Positions 8,110 through 15,333 are shown, numbered from the stretch's first letter. The stretch is 17,346 nt of DNA from DASRTE01 sp035316885 (GCA_035316885.1 DATHII010000111.1:1-17346), one strand, 5' to 3'. Numbers and translations: made by a program. The notes: generated from the letters alone by a model not told the origin.

Positions 8110-9033
8110 ATGCGCGCGTGGGCGCACGACACCGGCTGGGCGCTGGAGGACGTCCTGCGTCGGCAGGCGGGCGTCGTGCGCCCGCATGATGTGCTGCCCT
8201 GGCTCACCATTGCCGACATCCGAAGGGAGGTCGCAGACGGACGGTGGCAACGACCACGGCAGGGCGTCTACGTCACACACAACGCGGGGCTCACCGACGA
8301 GCAGGAACGTTGGGTCTGCGTTCTGGCCGGGCCGCCGGGATCCGCGCTCGCGGGCCTCACCGCCGCCGAGCTCGACGGACTCGAGGGCTTCGCGGTGCCC
8401 GAGGTGCACCTCTCGGTGCCGGTTGGCACGCGGCGGCCTCGTCGGGACGGTTTGGTGGTTCATTACTCCAGCCACCTCCAACCGGTCGACATCCATCCGG
8501 TCAAGGAGCCGCGTCGGACACGGATCGCACGAAGCCTGGTCGATGCGGCAAGCTGGGAAGCCGTCGAGCGTCGCAGTCGAGCCCTCATCCTGGCGGGCGT
8601 CCAGCAGCGTCGGGTCCGTCCGGACGATCTCCGCGACGCGCTCTCCAGGCGCGGCCCGTGCAAGCACCATGCACTCCTCACCGAGTCCATCGAGGATGCC
8701 GAGGGCGGCATCGCGTCGGTGCCGGAACGCGAGTTCGAGCAGATCAGGAGGCGGTTCGGACTACCGGCGCCGGACCGCCAGGCTGTCGTCCGGCGAGCCG
8801 GTGGACGCTATTACCTCGACGTCGACTGGGAAGCCTACGGCGCCGGGACGGAGGTGCACGGCATCCAGCATCTCCAGATACACAACTGGGACGCCGATCT
8901 CGACCGGCACAACGAACTCACCGCACGTGGGCGGCGCATCCTGCAGTTCTCGTCGTACTCGGTCCGGCACCGGCAAGAGCACGTGGGAGCGCTCGTCACC
9001 CGGGCGCTACGCCAGGGAGGCTGGCGATCTTGA
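8110..9033 (+). CDS. AbiEi-type winged-helix plus DUF559/Vsr-like nuclease protein, orphan
   Basis: This 307-residue protein resembles the actinobacterial family annotated as type IV toxin-antitoxin AbiEi antitoxin-domain proteins. Residues 12-56 (LEDVLRRQAGVV through RQGVYVTHN) form the winged-helix part. Residues 203-305 match the DUF559 fold related to Vsr endonuclease, a PD-(D/E)XK-type domain. The likely catalytic positions are D237/D239 in YLDVDW, E248 in TEVHG, and H254 in GIQH. Most relatives of DUF559 have EVDG where this has EVHG. I chose ATG 8110 because family similarity starts there (MRAWAHDTGWALEDVL); the frame stays open back to 8002 through the left hairpin. No strong ribosome binding site is seen. 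No AbiEii nucleotidyltransferase toxin is adjacent, so an antitoxin role is doubtful. The final Arg-Ser-stop is encoded by the right-hand hairpin. Confidence 0.75.
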   Translation: MRAWAHDTGWALEDVLRRQAGVVRPHDVLPWLTIADIRREVADGRWQRPRQGVYVTHNAGLTDEQERWVCVLAGPPGSALAGLTAAELDGLEGFAVPEVHLSVPVGTRRPRRDGLVVHYSSHLQPVDIHPVKEPRRTRIARSLVDAASWEAVERRSRALILAGVQQRRVRPDDLRDALSRRGPCKHHALLTESIEDAEGGIASVPEREFEQIRRRFGLPAPDRQAVVRRAGGRYYLDVDWEAYGAGTEVHGIQHLQIHNWDADLDRHNELTARGRRILQFSSYSVRHRQEHVGALVTRALRQGGWRS

Positions 9034-9075
9034 GACATCTGCGGCGGTCGGGCCACCGAACTTGTCTCAAGATCG
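9025..9075. repeat. Right copy of 51-bp hairpin repeat, candidate bidirectional terminator
   Basis: Perfect 14-base arms, GCGATCTTGAGACA (9024-9037) and TGTCTCAAGATCGC (9063-9076), enclose a 25-base interior. Within it CGGT/ACCG forms a short inner stem with a six-base loop. Compared with the left copy it has the same length, the same orientation and 41 of 51 identical bases. TGA inside each arm ends a gene: the nuclease gene stops at 9031-9033 (+) and the receiver gene at 9067-9069 (-). Its place between convergent genes suits a two-way terminator, although there is no U tract. Confidence 0.88.
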
Positions 9076-9444
9076 CGCTAGATCCTCCTTGTTCACGTAT
9101 GCTCGGGCGCCGCTGGTGCGCGCGTCGTCGGGAAGGTCAGCCGCCTGGTAGGTCGACATCAAGATCACGGCCGTGTCCGGGGCGGCCGAGAGCACCCGGC
9201 GGGTCGCCTCGATGCCGGAGATTCCCGGCAGGTTGATGTCCATGAGCACGAGCGTCTGCTCAAGCGACGACGCAAGGTCGACCGCTTCCTCCCCCGTCCG
9301 GGCCTCGCCCGCGACCCGAAAACCAGGCGACGCCCCGACCACGAACCTGGCGGCCGCCAGGAACGGCTCCTGGTCGGCGACGACGAGAACCTCGACGAGC
9401 GACGTCTCCCGGTCGACCGTGGAACCGCGCTGGGGGCCTCGCAT
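9067..9444 (-). CDS. Receiver-only response regulator, shortened at the C-terminus
   Basis: This 125-residue protein consists of a CheY-like receiver domain and nothing else. Residues 17-28 (VEVLVVADQEPF) are the first strand with D24 of the acidic pocket. D69 in LMDINLPGISG is the phosphoacceptor, T98 the switch residue and K119 in YVNKEDL the conserved lysine. The pattern is that of NarL/LuxR-type receivers, but no helix-turn-helix output domain follows. The protein ends at EDLARS, so the usual last helix is largely missing; the stop codon and the last two residues come from the hairpin repeat. The start ATG 9444 is chosen by domain fit, with a weak GGA upstream. It is divergent from the MBL-fold remnant. 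No histidine kinase is nearby. Loss of a longer 3' end by repeat insertion is possible. Confidence 0.7.
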   Translation of the reverse strand: MRGPQRGSTVDRETSLVEVLVVADQEPFLAAARFVVGASPGFRVAGEARTGEEAVDLASSLEQTLVLMDINLPGISGIEATRRVLSAAPDTAVILMSTYQAADLPDDARTSGARAYVNKEDLARS

Positions 9445-9491
9445 GAATCCAGCATGACGGGGCAAATCGTCACCGGCCACCTCGCGGCCAC

Positions 9492-10189
9492 CCGGGGACC
9501 GGGCTGACCAACCTGTCCCGGGCCCTGAACGGTGCCGCATTCGTGGGTGACATCGTCCTCACCCACCCTGCACTGGGACCACGTCCAGGGTCTGCCGTTC
9601 TTCCGGGCAGGGGACACCGATGCGGCCGACGTCGGGCTGCGGCTGCCGGCGCAGCACGGGGCGTCACCTCACCGGCCAGGCTCGGCCGCGACACTGCTCC
9701 GCCGGGCCATGTCCCCCCGCACTTCCCGATCACGCCGCATGGACTGAGGGGCAGGTGGCGATTCGAGGCGCGCGACGCGGGTTGGTTCGACGTCGGCGGC
9801 GCGAAGGTGGTGCTGGCCGACGTGCCGCACAAGGGGGGCCGGATCTTCGGGATCCGGGTCGAGGCTGGCGGGGCGTCGTTCGCGGACCTTCCCGACCACG
9901 ACCCGTCTGCTGATCCAGCTCCCGGTGTCGCGCTTGCGCACGGCGTCGACGTCCTACTGCATGACGCCCAGTTCGACGACAGCGAGCGGTCGACCGCCCG
10001 GACGTACGGACGTTCCACGGTCACCGACGCGATCACCCTGGCCGCGGCTGCCGACGTCGGCCGGCTCGTCCTGATTCATCACGCGCCCGGCCGGAGCGAC
10101 GACCAGGTCCATGAGCTGGCGCGACGTCACGCCGCGCACTCCCCGTACCCGTCGTGGTCGGCCGCGAAGGCTACGCGGTCGATCTGTAG
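9492..10189 (+). pseudogene. Metallo-beta-lactamase-fold hydrolase, 5'-truncated with three frameshifts
   Basis: Pieces of one MBL-fold hydrolase occur in three frame-switching segments. The first, PGTGLTNLSRALN to VLTH, gives way at the C run 9566-9568 (one extra C) to LHWDHVQGLPFFRAGD, which completes the zinc motif HLHWDH. At the C run 9713-9718 (one C short) the frame returns to PHFPITPHGLRG, then PHKGGRIFGIRV, DLPDHDP, LLHDAQF and LVLIHHAPGRSDDQV. At 10141-10144 (one C short) it shifts again to the expected end VPVVVGREGYAVDL and TAG at 10187-10189. The family's first 50 or so residues before GTGL are absent, replaced by the intact start of the receiver gene. The long frame at 9543-10223 therefore misreads the middle and end. 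The missing 5' end argues for a true pseudogene, while the C-run indels could partly be sequencing errors. Confidence 0.72.
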
Positions 10190-10200
10190 TTCCCTGGGGC

Positions 10201-10599
10201 CTACTGGATGCCGTGCTTCTTGAGTATGGCCTCGATGTCGGCAAGGTCGTCATCGACGGCGGGTACTGCGGGCTTGGCGCCCTCGACCGCGGGTCGAGCA
10301 GCAGGCTTGGCATCGACGGCCCGCCCGCTCTTGGGCTGCCGGCCCTCCAGCCGCTGGCCGGCGATGAACAGCACGCCGGCGATCGCCAGTGCGATCACCC
10401 CGAGCCAGGCGAGTGGGCTGAGCACGATCCCGGCCAGGAACCCGACCACGCCGATGGCCGAGGCCCCGAGGAGGAGGAAGCCGATCGACGCGAGTTGCAG
10501 CGATCCGGCCCAGCCGGTGGATCGGGCCCGTCTGACGGCGAGTGCTACGAGGCCGGCCCCGCCGGCCGCGACGGCGATCGAGATCAAGTCCTGGAGCAT
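10201..10599 (-). CDS. Small actinobacterial membrane protein of unknown function
   Basis: This 132-residue protein has a short hydrophobic N-terminus (about 6-22), then two membrane segments at about 34-55 and 58-82 (LQLASIGFLLLGASAIGVVGF, then LAGIVLSPLAWLGVIALAIAG). A proline/alanine/lysine-rich cytoplasmic-looking tail follows and ends in an acidic helix DDDLADIEAILKKHGIQ. I do not recognise a named family and assign no function. The start ATG 10599 lies 9 bases after the stop of the 5'-nucleotidase gene and has GGA close upstream, so the two are probably co-transcribed. Its stop is 11 bases from the converging MBL-fold remnant. Confidence 0.75.
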   Translation of the reverse strand: MLQDLISIAVAAGGAGLVALAVRRARSTGWAGSLQLASIGFLLLGASAIGVVGFLAGIVLSPLAWLGVIALAIAGVLFIAGQRLEGRQPKSGRAVDAKPAARPAVEGAKPAVPAVDDDLADIEAILKKHGIQ

Positions 10600-10608
10600 G
10601 CTTCCAGG

Positions 10609-12491
10609 CTACGCGCCCGCGCCTGGGCACACCTCAGGGTCATCCCGGAACTCTCCCGGGTCCGTGCCGACGCGACGCTCCCCACCCTCCGGGTAGTCGG
10701 CCGCCGAGATCAGGCCGGCAAGATCGTCGACGATGTAGTCCGACAGCGCCTGCTGGTAGGACGGCCCGACCGTGGTGAACGGCAGGCCGCGGAAGGGGTA
10801 CTGGTCCCCGCCCCGCGCGCTGAAGTCGTTCGTCGCGATCGCGCCGCCGGGGCCGGCCATGACTGCCCCGTCCTGCACCACGACGGTGCCGTCGTCTAGG
10901 ACCACCGAGCGCACCCGGTCGCCAGGCGTCAGGACCGCGCCGGCGTTGTCGACCACCTGGGCGGTGCGGGTGGCGTCGTAGGTGAAGCTGAACCCGCCGA
11001 TCTGTCCGAACCGGCCGTCGGCCAGCGGAATCCGCGGCACGAGGTTCTCGACGATCTCCTTGAACTGGGCGCGAGGTACGTCGGGAACGACCGAGACGAA
11101 GTTCGGGAACGGTGCGATCGAGAACGTGTCGAGCTCGGTGAACGGGCCGGCCGGGATCAACGTGTTGTTCCGGATTCCGCCGCCGTTCTGGATAGCGACG
11201 TCGGGCGGCACCACGCCGAACGCGACGGCGTTGTCGCCCGCATCCAACAGGGCGTCCGCTATCAGGTTGCCGAGGTTCGTCTCCTCGGTGCGCACGCCGG
11301 GGTCACGCCGGCCCTCCAGCGCGACCGCGGACTGTGCGATGACCGTCTGCGCCAGCTCGGCGATGAAGGTGTTGACCGGGTCGACGACACGGTTCTGGAT
11401 CCGCTTGTCGGCCTCGACCGCATCGGGCGCGACACCGGACACCCGCACCGGCCCACTGGAGTCGTCGACGTCGAGCACGTTGCCGTTCTCGTCGAAGTTG
11501 ACCACGAGCCGGCCGACGTACGTGTAGTCGCCCGCCGTCGTGACGATCGGCACGGTGACGCCCTCGGCGTCGGTCGCAGCGATCGGGTAGCTGAACGGCT
11601 GTCCGGTGGTCGGGTCGACCGCCCGGGCGTCGCCAGGCACCAGCAGGTCGTCCTCGTTGGCCAGCAGCTCGTCGCCGCCGCCGGCGATGGCCACGTCGAC
11701 GCCACTCAGCATCGGCACCAGCGCGCGGTCCTCGTTCACGTTCTGCAGGTGGCTGATCAGGATGATCCTGGTGACGCCGAGTCCGGTGAGCTCGTCCACC
11801 TGATCCTGCACGAGTCCGGCCACGTCATCGAGCACCTTGACGTTGCGCGGGCTGGAGATTGCCGGGAGCAGTGGCGTGGTCGCACCGACGACGCCGATCC
11901 ATTCGCCACCCTCGCGGACGATTGTGCTGGCGACGATCGTGCCGTCGTCGGCGAGCTCGGCCAGCCGCGGCTCGTCGCTGACGTCGAGGTTGGCCGACAC
12001 GAACGGTGGCGTGCCGCGGCCGAAGCTCTCGATGAAGTCGGCGAGCACGTCGGGTCCGAAGTCGAACTCGTGGTTGCCGTTGGCGAACGCGTCGTAGCCG
12101 ATCTCGCGAAGCGCGAGGGAGTCGTAGAAGGGGACGCCCTTGTCGAGACTCGCCTGGAACTCCGGGCCGGCGAGGAAGTTGTCGCCCGACGAGAGCAGGA
12201 TCGCGCCGCGACGCCGTGCCTGGCCCTCGGGCGCCTGGCCCTGCGTCGCATCCGCACGGTGGTCGTCGACGAGAGTCGCGAACCGTGCGACGCCGCCGAA
12301 GGCGGGGTTGCCAGGGGCACCGGTGAGCCGCGACTCGCCGTCGTTGTTGTGCAGGATCGTCAGCTGAACGCGGGCTCGGCGCTGTCCCGAGCTGCAGCGT
12401 TACTGGCCGCGCCGAGCGGGACGACCGGGGCGGCGGCAGCGGCGGCACCGATGACAGCGCGACGCCGACTGCGTGTGGTGATGGGCGACAT
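10609..12491 (-). CDS. Secreted bifunctional metallophosphatase/5'-nucleotidase, frameshifted at the signal-peptide junction
   Basis: This is a Tat-exported enzyme that would hydrolyse nucleotides or related phosphomonoesters outside the cell. It starts at ATG 12491 after GAGGAG, with a twin-arginine signal peptide (SRRRAVIG, then an Ala-rich stretch, ending about NAAA). That frame ends at TGA right after AEPAFS, but one base missing at 12370-12371 would continue into VQLTILHNNDGES. From there the frame is open to 10609 with no start codon before GTG 12048, so the shift is needed to make the whole protein. The metallophosphatase domain shows LTILHNNDGES, LLSSGDNFLAGPEF, ANGNHEFDFG, SANLDVSDEP and VAIAGGGDELLAN. 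The C-terminal nucleotidase domain shows ETNLGNLIADALLDA, IQNGGGIRNN, FTELDTFSIAPFPN and SARGGDQYPF. One lesion in about 630 codons suggests a sequencing error or very recent damage. Confidence 0.8.
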
Positions 12492-12520
12492 CAGGTCTCC
12501 TCGTGGCCAGCAGTGATACC

Positions 12521-12553
12521 GCCGGAGTCTAGGTCCGGCCGGGTGTCACGCAA
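12521..12553 (-). promoter_or_regulatory. Candidate promoter with overlapping hairpin before the 5'-nucleotidase gene
   Basis: On the minus strand TTGCGT (12548-12553) and TAGACT (12526-12531) are 16 bases apart, an acceptable -35/-10 pair for an actinobacterial promoter. The -10 box lies in a hairpin, GCCGGA (12521-12526), seven-base loop, TCCGGC (12534-12539). The hairpin could instead end truA transcription, though no U tract follows. Both readings are inference. Confidence 0.32.
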
Positions 12554-12581
12554 CCGTCCACCAAACGACGTGTACGCGCAC

Positions 12582-13460
12582 TCACGGTGAGCGCGGCAGC
12601 ATCCGCCGTTGACGGGCGACCGCCGCCCGGGCCGCGAGCTCGCCGTCGGGCGGGTAGCCGACGCCCTCGAGGGTCAGCCCGTGTGGCGCGACGACGCTCA
12701 CCCCAGGGTCTCGGCGGTGCGTCTCGAGCACCTGCACGGGCCACCAGACCGGTCGGCGTCCGTCGCCCACGGCGAGCAAAGCACCGATGAGCGACCGCAC
12801 CTGGTTGTGGCAGAACGCGTCGGCCTCGACCGTGGCCACGGCGAGCCCGTCCTCCGCTCGTTGCCAGCTCAACACGTGCAGCTCCCGCACCGTCGAGGCA
12901 CCCTGCCGGGCCCGGCAGAACGCCGCGAAGTCGTGCTCGCCCAGCAGTCCCTCCGCGGCCACGTTCATGGCCGACAGGTCCAGCGGGCGGGGATGCCAGA
13001 GCACCGACGAGCGCATCAGCGGGTCCACCCCGTGTGCCGTGTCGGAGACCCGGTATGCGTAGCGGCGCCAGATCGCCGAGAAGCGCGCATCGAAGCCGTC
13101 CGCAGCGACCGCCACAGAGCGCACCCGGACGTCGGGAGGCAGAATGCCGGCCAGCCGGCGCACCAGCGCATCGCCGGGTGACCTGCTGGACCGCCCGGGG
13201 ACCGCGAGCCAGGCGACCGACGGAACGTCGGCGTGGCAGACCTGGCCGCGAGCGTGCACGCCGGCATCGGTGCGGCCGGCAACGGTCAGCCTGGGCGGCG
13301 TGGTCCGAAGGACAGTGCCTAGGGCCTGCTCGAGCGTGCCCTGGACTGTGCGCACGCCCGCTTGGTCGGCCCAACCGGCGAAGTCCGTACCGTCGTAGCC
13401 GAGGTCGAGCCGTAGACGCAGCAGCCCGCCGCCACCGGGTCCGGTAGCAGCGGGCTGCAT
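12582..13460 (-). CDS. truA: tRNA pseudouridine(38-40) synthase TruA
   Basis: This 292-residue protein isomerises uridines 38-40 in the anticodon stem-loop of tRNAs to pseudouridine. The TruA signature VAGRTDAGVHA holds the catalytic aspartate D65. Other family blocks are LDLGYDGTDFAGW near residue 18, RTVQGTLEQAL, FDARFSAIWRRYAYRV, LLGEHDFAAFCRA and FCHNQVRSLIGALLAVG. Length is slightly above the usual 250-280 residues. I chose ATG 13460, 14 bases after the rplQ stop, because an upstream start would overlap rplQ. A good ribosome binding site is lacking, so translational coupling to rplQ is likely. The rplQ-truA order is common in actinobacteria and elsewhere. Confidence 0.95.
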   Translation of the reverse strand: MQPAATGPGGGGLLRLRLDLGYDGTDFAGWADQAGVRTVQGTLEQALGTVLRTTPPRLTVAGRTDAGVHARGQVCHADVPSVAWLAVPGRSSRSPGDALVRRLAGILPPDVRVRSVAVAADGFDARFSAIWRRYAYRVSDTAHGVDPLMRSSVLWHPRPLDLSAMNVAAEGLLGEHDFAAFCRARQGASTVRELHVLSWQRAEDGLAVATVEADAFCHNQVRSLIGALLAVGDGRRPVWWPVQVLETHRRDPGVSVVAPHGLTLEGVGYPPDGELAARAAVARQRRMLPRSP

Positions 13461-13474
13461 GTGCGGGTCGGGCG

Positions 13475-14194
13475 TCAGGCGTTCTTGGGCTTGGCGAAGC
13501 CGGCCGCCTCGGCGGCCTCGGCCGTGCGGAACCACACCTCGGCCACGGTCGCCTCGTAGGACGGCGAGTCCGTCGTGTGGTAGAGCTTCGAGTCCTCGTT
13601 GCCCTTGACCGTGAAGCCGTCCGGGGCGGATCCGTCCTCGAGCGGGGCAGCCGAGTCGGGCCCGTAGGGACCATCCGCGCCGGCCGTCGAGTCCTGCGAG
13701 TCCTCCGCCGGAAGGTCGGCGAAGGTCACGACGTCCTGCGCGTCGGCGCTAGTCGGCGTGGTCGCCGGAGCCTGCGGCGCCGCCGTCTTGGCCGCGCGCC
13801 GCGCTGCGCCCTCGGCCTCGGCCACGGCATGCTCGGCCAGGGGCTCGACCAACTCGATGACGGCCATCGGCGCATTGTCGCCCTTGCGCGGGCCGATCTT
13901 CACGATCCGCGTGTAGCCGCCGTTGCGGTTCTCGTACCGTGGGCCGATCTCGGTGAACAGGGTATGCACGACGCTCTTGTCACCGATCGTGCTGGCCACC
14001 TGCCGCCGCGCGTGCAGGTCGCCACGCTTGGCCTTAGTGATCAGCCGCTCGGCGACCGGACGCAGCCGGCGAGCCCTGGCCTCGGTCGTGGTGATGCGGC
14101 CGTGCTCGAACAGCGCCGTGGCCAGGTTGGCCAGGATGTGGCGCTGGTGCGCAGGCGAGCCGCCGAGGCGGGCACCCTTGGTAGGGGCGGGCAT
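13475..14194 (-). CDS. rplQ: 50S ribosomal protein L17 with a long C-terminal extension
   Basis: Residues 1-120 are a standard L17, from MPAPTKGARLGGSPAHQRHI and LATALFEHGRITTTEARARRLRP to the basic YTRIVKIGPRKGDNAPMAVIELVE. L17 binds 23S rRNA near the peptide exit tunnel. The usual protein is about 120-130 residues, but this one has 239. The added part is an Ala-rich helix, an acidic low-complexity linker (about 150-190), and a compact C-terminal domain at 192-239 with VKGNEDSKLYHTTDSPSY, EVWF and AAGFAKP. That pattern resembles the short domain that terminates several actinobacterial ribosomal and surface proteins (YH...SPYY...AEVWF...AEAAGF). ATG 14194 is preceded by GAGGAGA at good spacing. 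The gene follows rpoA by 56 bases. Confidence 0.96.
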   Translation of the reverse strand: MPAPTKGARLGGSPAHQRHILANLATALFEHGRITTTEARARRLRPVAERLITKAKRGDLHARRQVASTIGDKSVVHTLFTEIGPRYENRNGGYTRIVKIGPRKGDNAPMAVIELVEPLAEHAVAEAEGAARRAAKTAAPQAPATTPTSADAQDVVTFADLPAEDSQDSTAGADGPYGPDSAAPLEDGSAPDGFTVKGNEDSKLYHTTDSPSYEATVAEVWFRTAEAAEAAGFAKPKNA

Positions 14195-14215
14195 GATCTC
14201 TCCTCGTGTGAAGGC

Positions 14216-14244
14216 GGCTGCGGAGCGGCACCCGTCCCGCAGCC
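14216..14244. other. Hairpin in the rpoA-rplQ spacer
   Basis: Perfect 8-base arms GGCTGCGG and CCGCAGCC enclose 13 bases between the rpoA stop and the rplQ ribosome binding site. No U tract follows in the direction of transcription, so it may be an attenuator, a processing site or a stability element rather than a terminator. Confidence 0.5.
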
Positions 14245-14250
14245 CCTAGG

Positions 14251-15264
14251 TCAGTACTGCTCGTCCTCGGCGTAGGACTGGTCCTCGTCGCCGTAGGTGT
14301 CCACGGCGGCCGCCGGGTCGAAGCCGGGCGCGCCGTCCTTGAGCGCGAGGCCCATGGTGGCGAGCTTGGCCTTGACCTCGTCGATCGACTTCTGCCCGAA
14401 GTTGCGGATGTCCAGCAGATCGGCCTCGCTGCGTGAGATGAGCTCGCCCACGGCGTGGATGCCCTCGCGCTTGAGGCAGTTGTACGACCGGACCGTGAGC
14501 TGCAGGTCTTCGATCGGCAGCGCGAGGTCGGCAGCCAGTTGCGCGTCGACCGGCGACGGTCCGATCTCGATGCCCTCGGCGTCGACGTTGAGCTCGCGGG
14601 CAAGACCGAACAGCTCGACCAGCGTGGTCCCGGCCGAGGCCACGGCGTCGCGCGGGCGCATCGACGGCTTGGTCTCGACGTCGACGACGAGCTTGTCGAA
14701 GTCGGTGCGGCCCTCGACCCGGGTGGCCTCGACCTTGTAGGTGACCTTGAGCACGGGCGAGTAGATCGAGTCGACCGGGACCCGGCCGATCTCGGCGTCG
14801 GCGCGCTTGTTCTGCACGGCGGAGACGTAGCCGCGGCCGCGCTCGACCGTCAGCTCCATCTCGAGCTTGCCCTTGCCGTTGAGCGTTGCGATGTGCAGGT
14901 CGGGGTTGTGAACCTCGACGCCGGCGGGGGGCGCGATGTCGGCCGCCGTGACCGCACCCGGGCCCTGCTTGCGCAGGTACATCGTCACCGGCTCGTCGTG
15001 CTCGGACGAGACCACGAGCTCCTTGAGGTTGAGGATGACGTCGGTGACGTCCTCCTTGACCCCGGGGATGGTCGTGAACTCGTGCAGCACGCCGTCGATG
15101 CGGATCGAGGTGATGGCAGCGCCGGGGATGGACGAGAGCAGGGTCCGGCGCAGCGAGTTGCCGAGCGTGTAGCCGAAGCCTGGCTCGAGCGGGTCGATGG
15201 TGAACCGGGAGCGGGTCTCGTCGACCGGCTCCTCGGCGAGGTTGGGACGCTGGGTGATGAGCAC
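14251..15264 (-). CDS. rpoA: DNA-directed RNA polymerase subunit alpha
   Basis: This 337-residue alpha subunit has both expected domains. The N-terminal assembly domain, residues 1-230, includes FTIDPLEPGFGYTLGNSLRRTLLSSIPGAAIT, VTDVILNLKELV, and PVDSIYSPVLKVTYKVE with ATRVEGRTDFDKL. It dimerises and nucleates polymerase assembly. The C-terminal domain, about 250-315, has LPIEDLQLTVRSYNCLKREGI and DLLDIRNFGQKSIDEVKAKL, the helices that contact upstream DNA and activators. A short acidic tail follows. The start is GTG 15264 (GTG CTC ATC), with AGAGGAAG upstream. It sits between rpsD and rplQ as in other actinobacteria. Confidence 0.98.
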   Translation of the reverse strand: MLITQRPNLAEEPVDETRSRFTIDPLEPGFGYTLGNSLRRTLLSSIPGAAITSIRIDGVLHEFTTIPGVKEDVTDVILNLKELVVSSEHDEPVTMYLRKQGPGAVTAADIAPPAGVEVHNPDLHIATLNGKGKLEMELTVERGRGYVSAVQNKRADAEIGRVPVDSIYSPVLKVTYKVEATRVEGRTDFDKLVVDVETKPSMRPRDAVASAGTTLVELFGLARELNVDAEGIEIGPSPVDAQLAADLALPIEDLQLTVRSYNCLKREGIHAVGELISRSEADLLDIRNFGQKSIDEVKAKLATMGLALKDGAPGFDPAAAVDTYGDEDQSYAEDEQY

Positions 15265-15311
15265 TGGTCTTCCTCTCCGCGACGCCCGCTATATGACGGT
15301 CGCGACTAGGG

Positions 15312-15333
15312 CTGGTGTCCGGTCGGACACCAG
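15312..15333. other. Perfect inverted repeat in the rpsD-rpoA spacer
   Basis: CTGGTGTCCG, a GT centre and CGGACACCAG form a 22-base perfect palindrome in the 92-base spacer. As RNA it would fold with a short loop after the stop of rpsD. No U tract follows. Because S4 often regulates the alpha operon by binding mRNA, a control or attenuation role is plausible, but that is inference; it could also be a protein-binding site on DNA. Confidence 0.6.

Larger units (their letters stand above)
7990..9076. mobile_element. Candidate hairpin-bounded nuclease unit
   Basis: Two related 51-bp hairpin repeats in direct orientation bracket a single nuclease-like gene of about 0.9 kb. The unit lies between an ABC-F gene and a receiver gene that ends inside the right-hand repeat. 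No transposase, integrase or target-site duplication is visible. Calling it mobile is an inference from the bracketing repeats alone. Two independently placed intergenic repeats with a gene between them is the plain alternative. Confidence 0.3.

Noticed and set aside
7990..9076. A classical insertion sequence or a type IV toxin-antitoxin pair
   Set aside because: There is no transposase, no target-site duplication, and no AbiEii toxin gene.
6995..9151. Plus-strand frame of 718 codons across the ABC-F and nuclease genes
   Set aside because: It is antisense to the ABC-F gene, then out of frame with the nuclease gene. The composition is low-complexity and no motif is seen.
9543..10223. The 226-codon plus-strand frame as an intact gene
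   Set aside because: It reads the zinc-motif region and the C-terminus in wrong frames. The true MBL-fold sequence needs three shifts.
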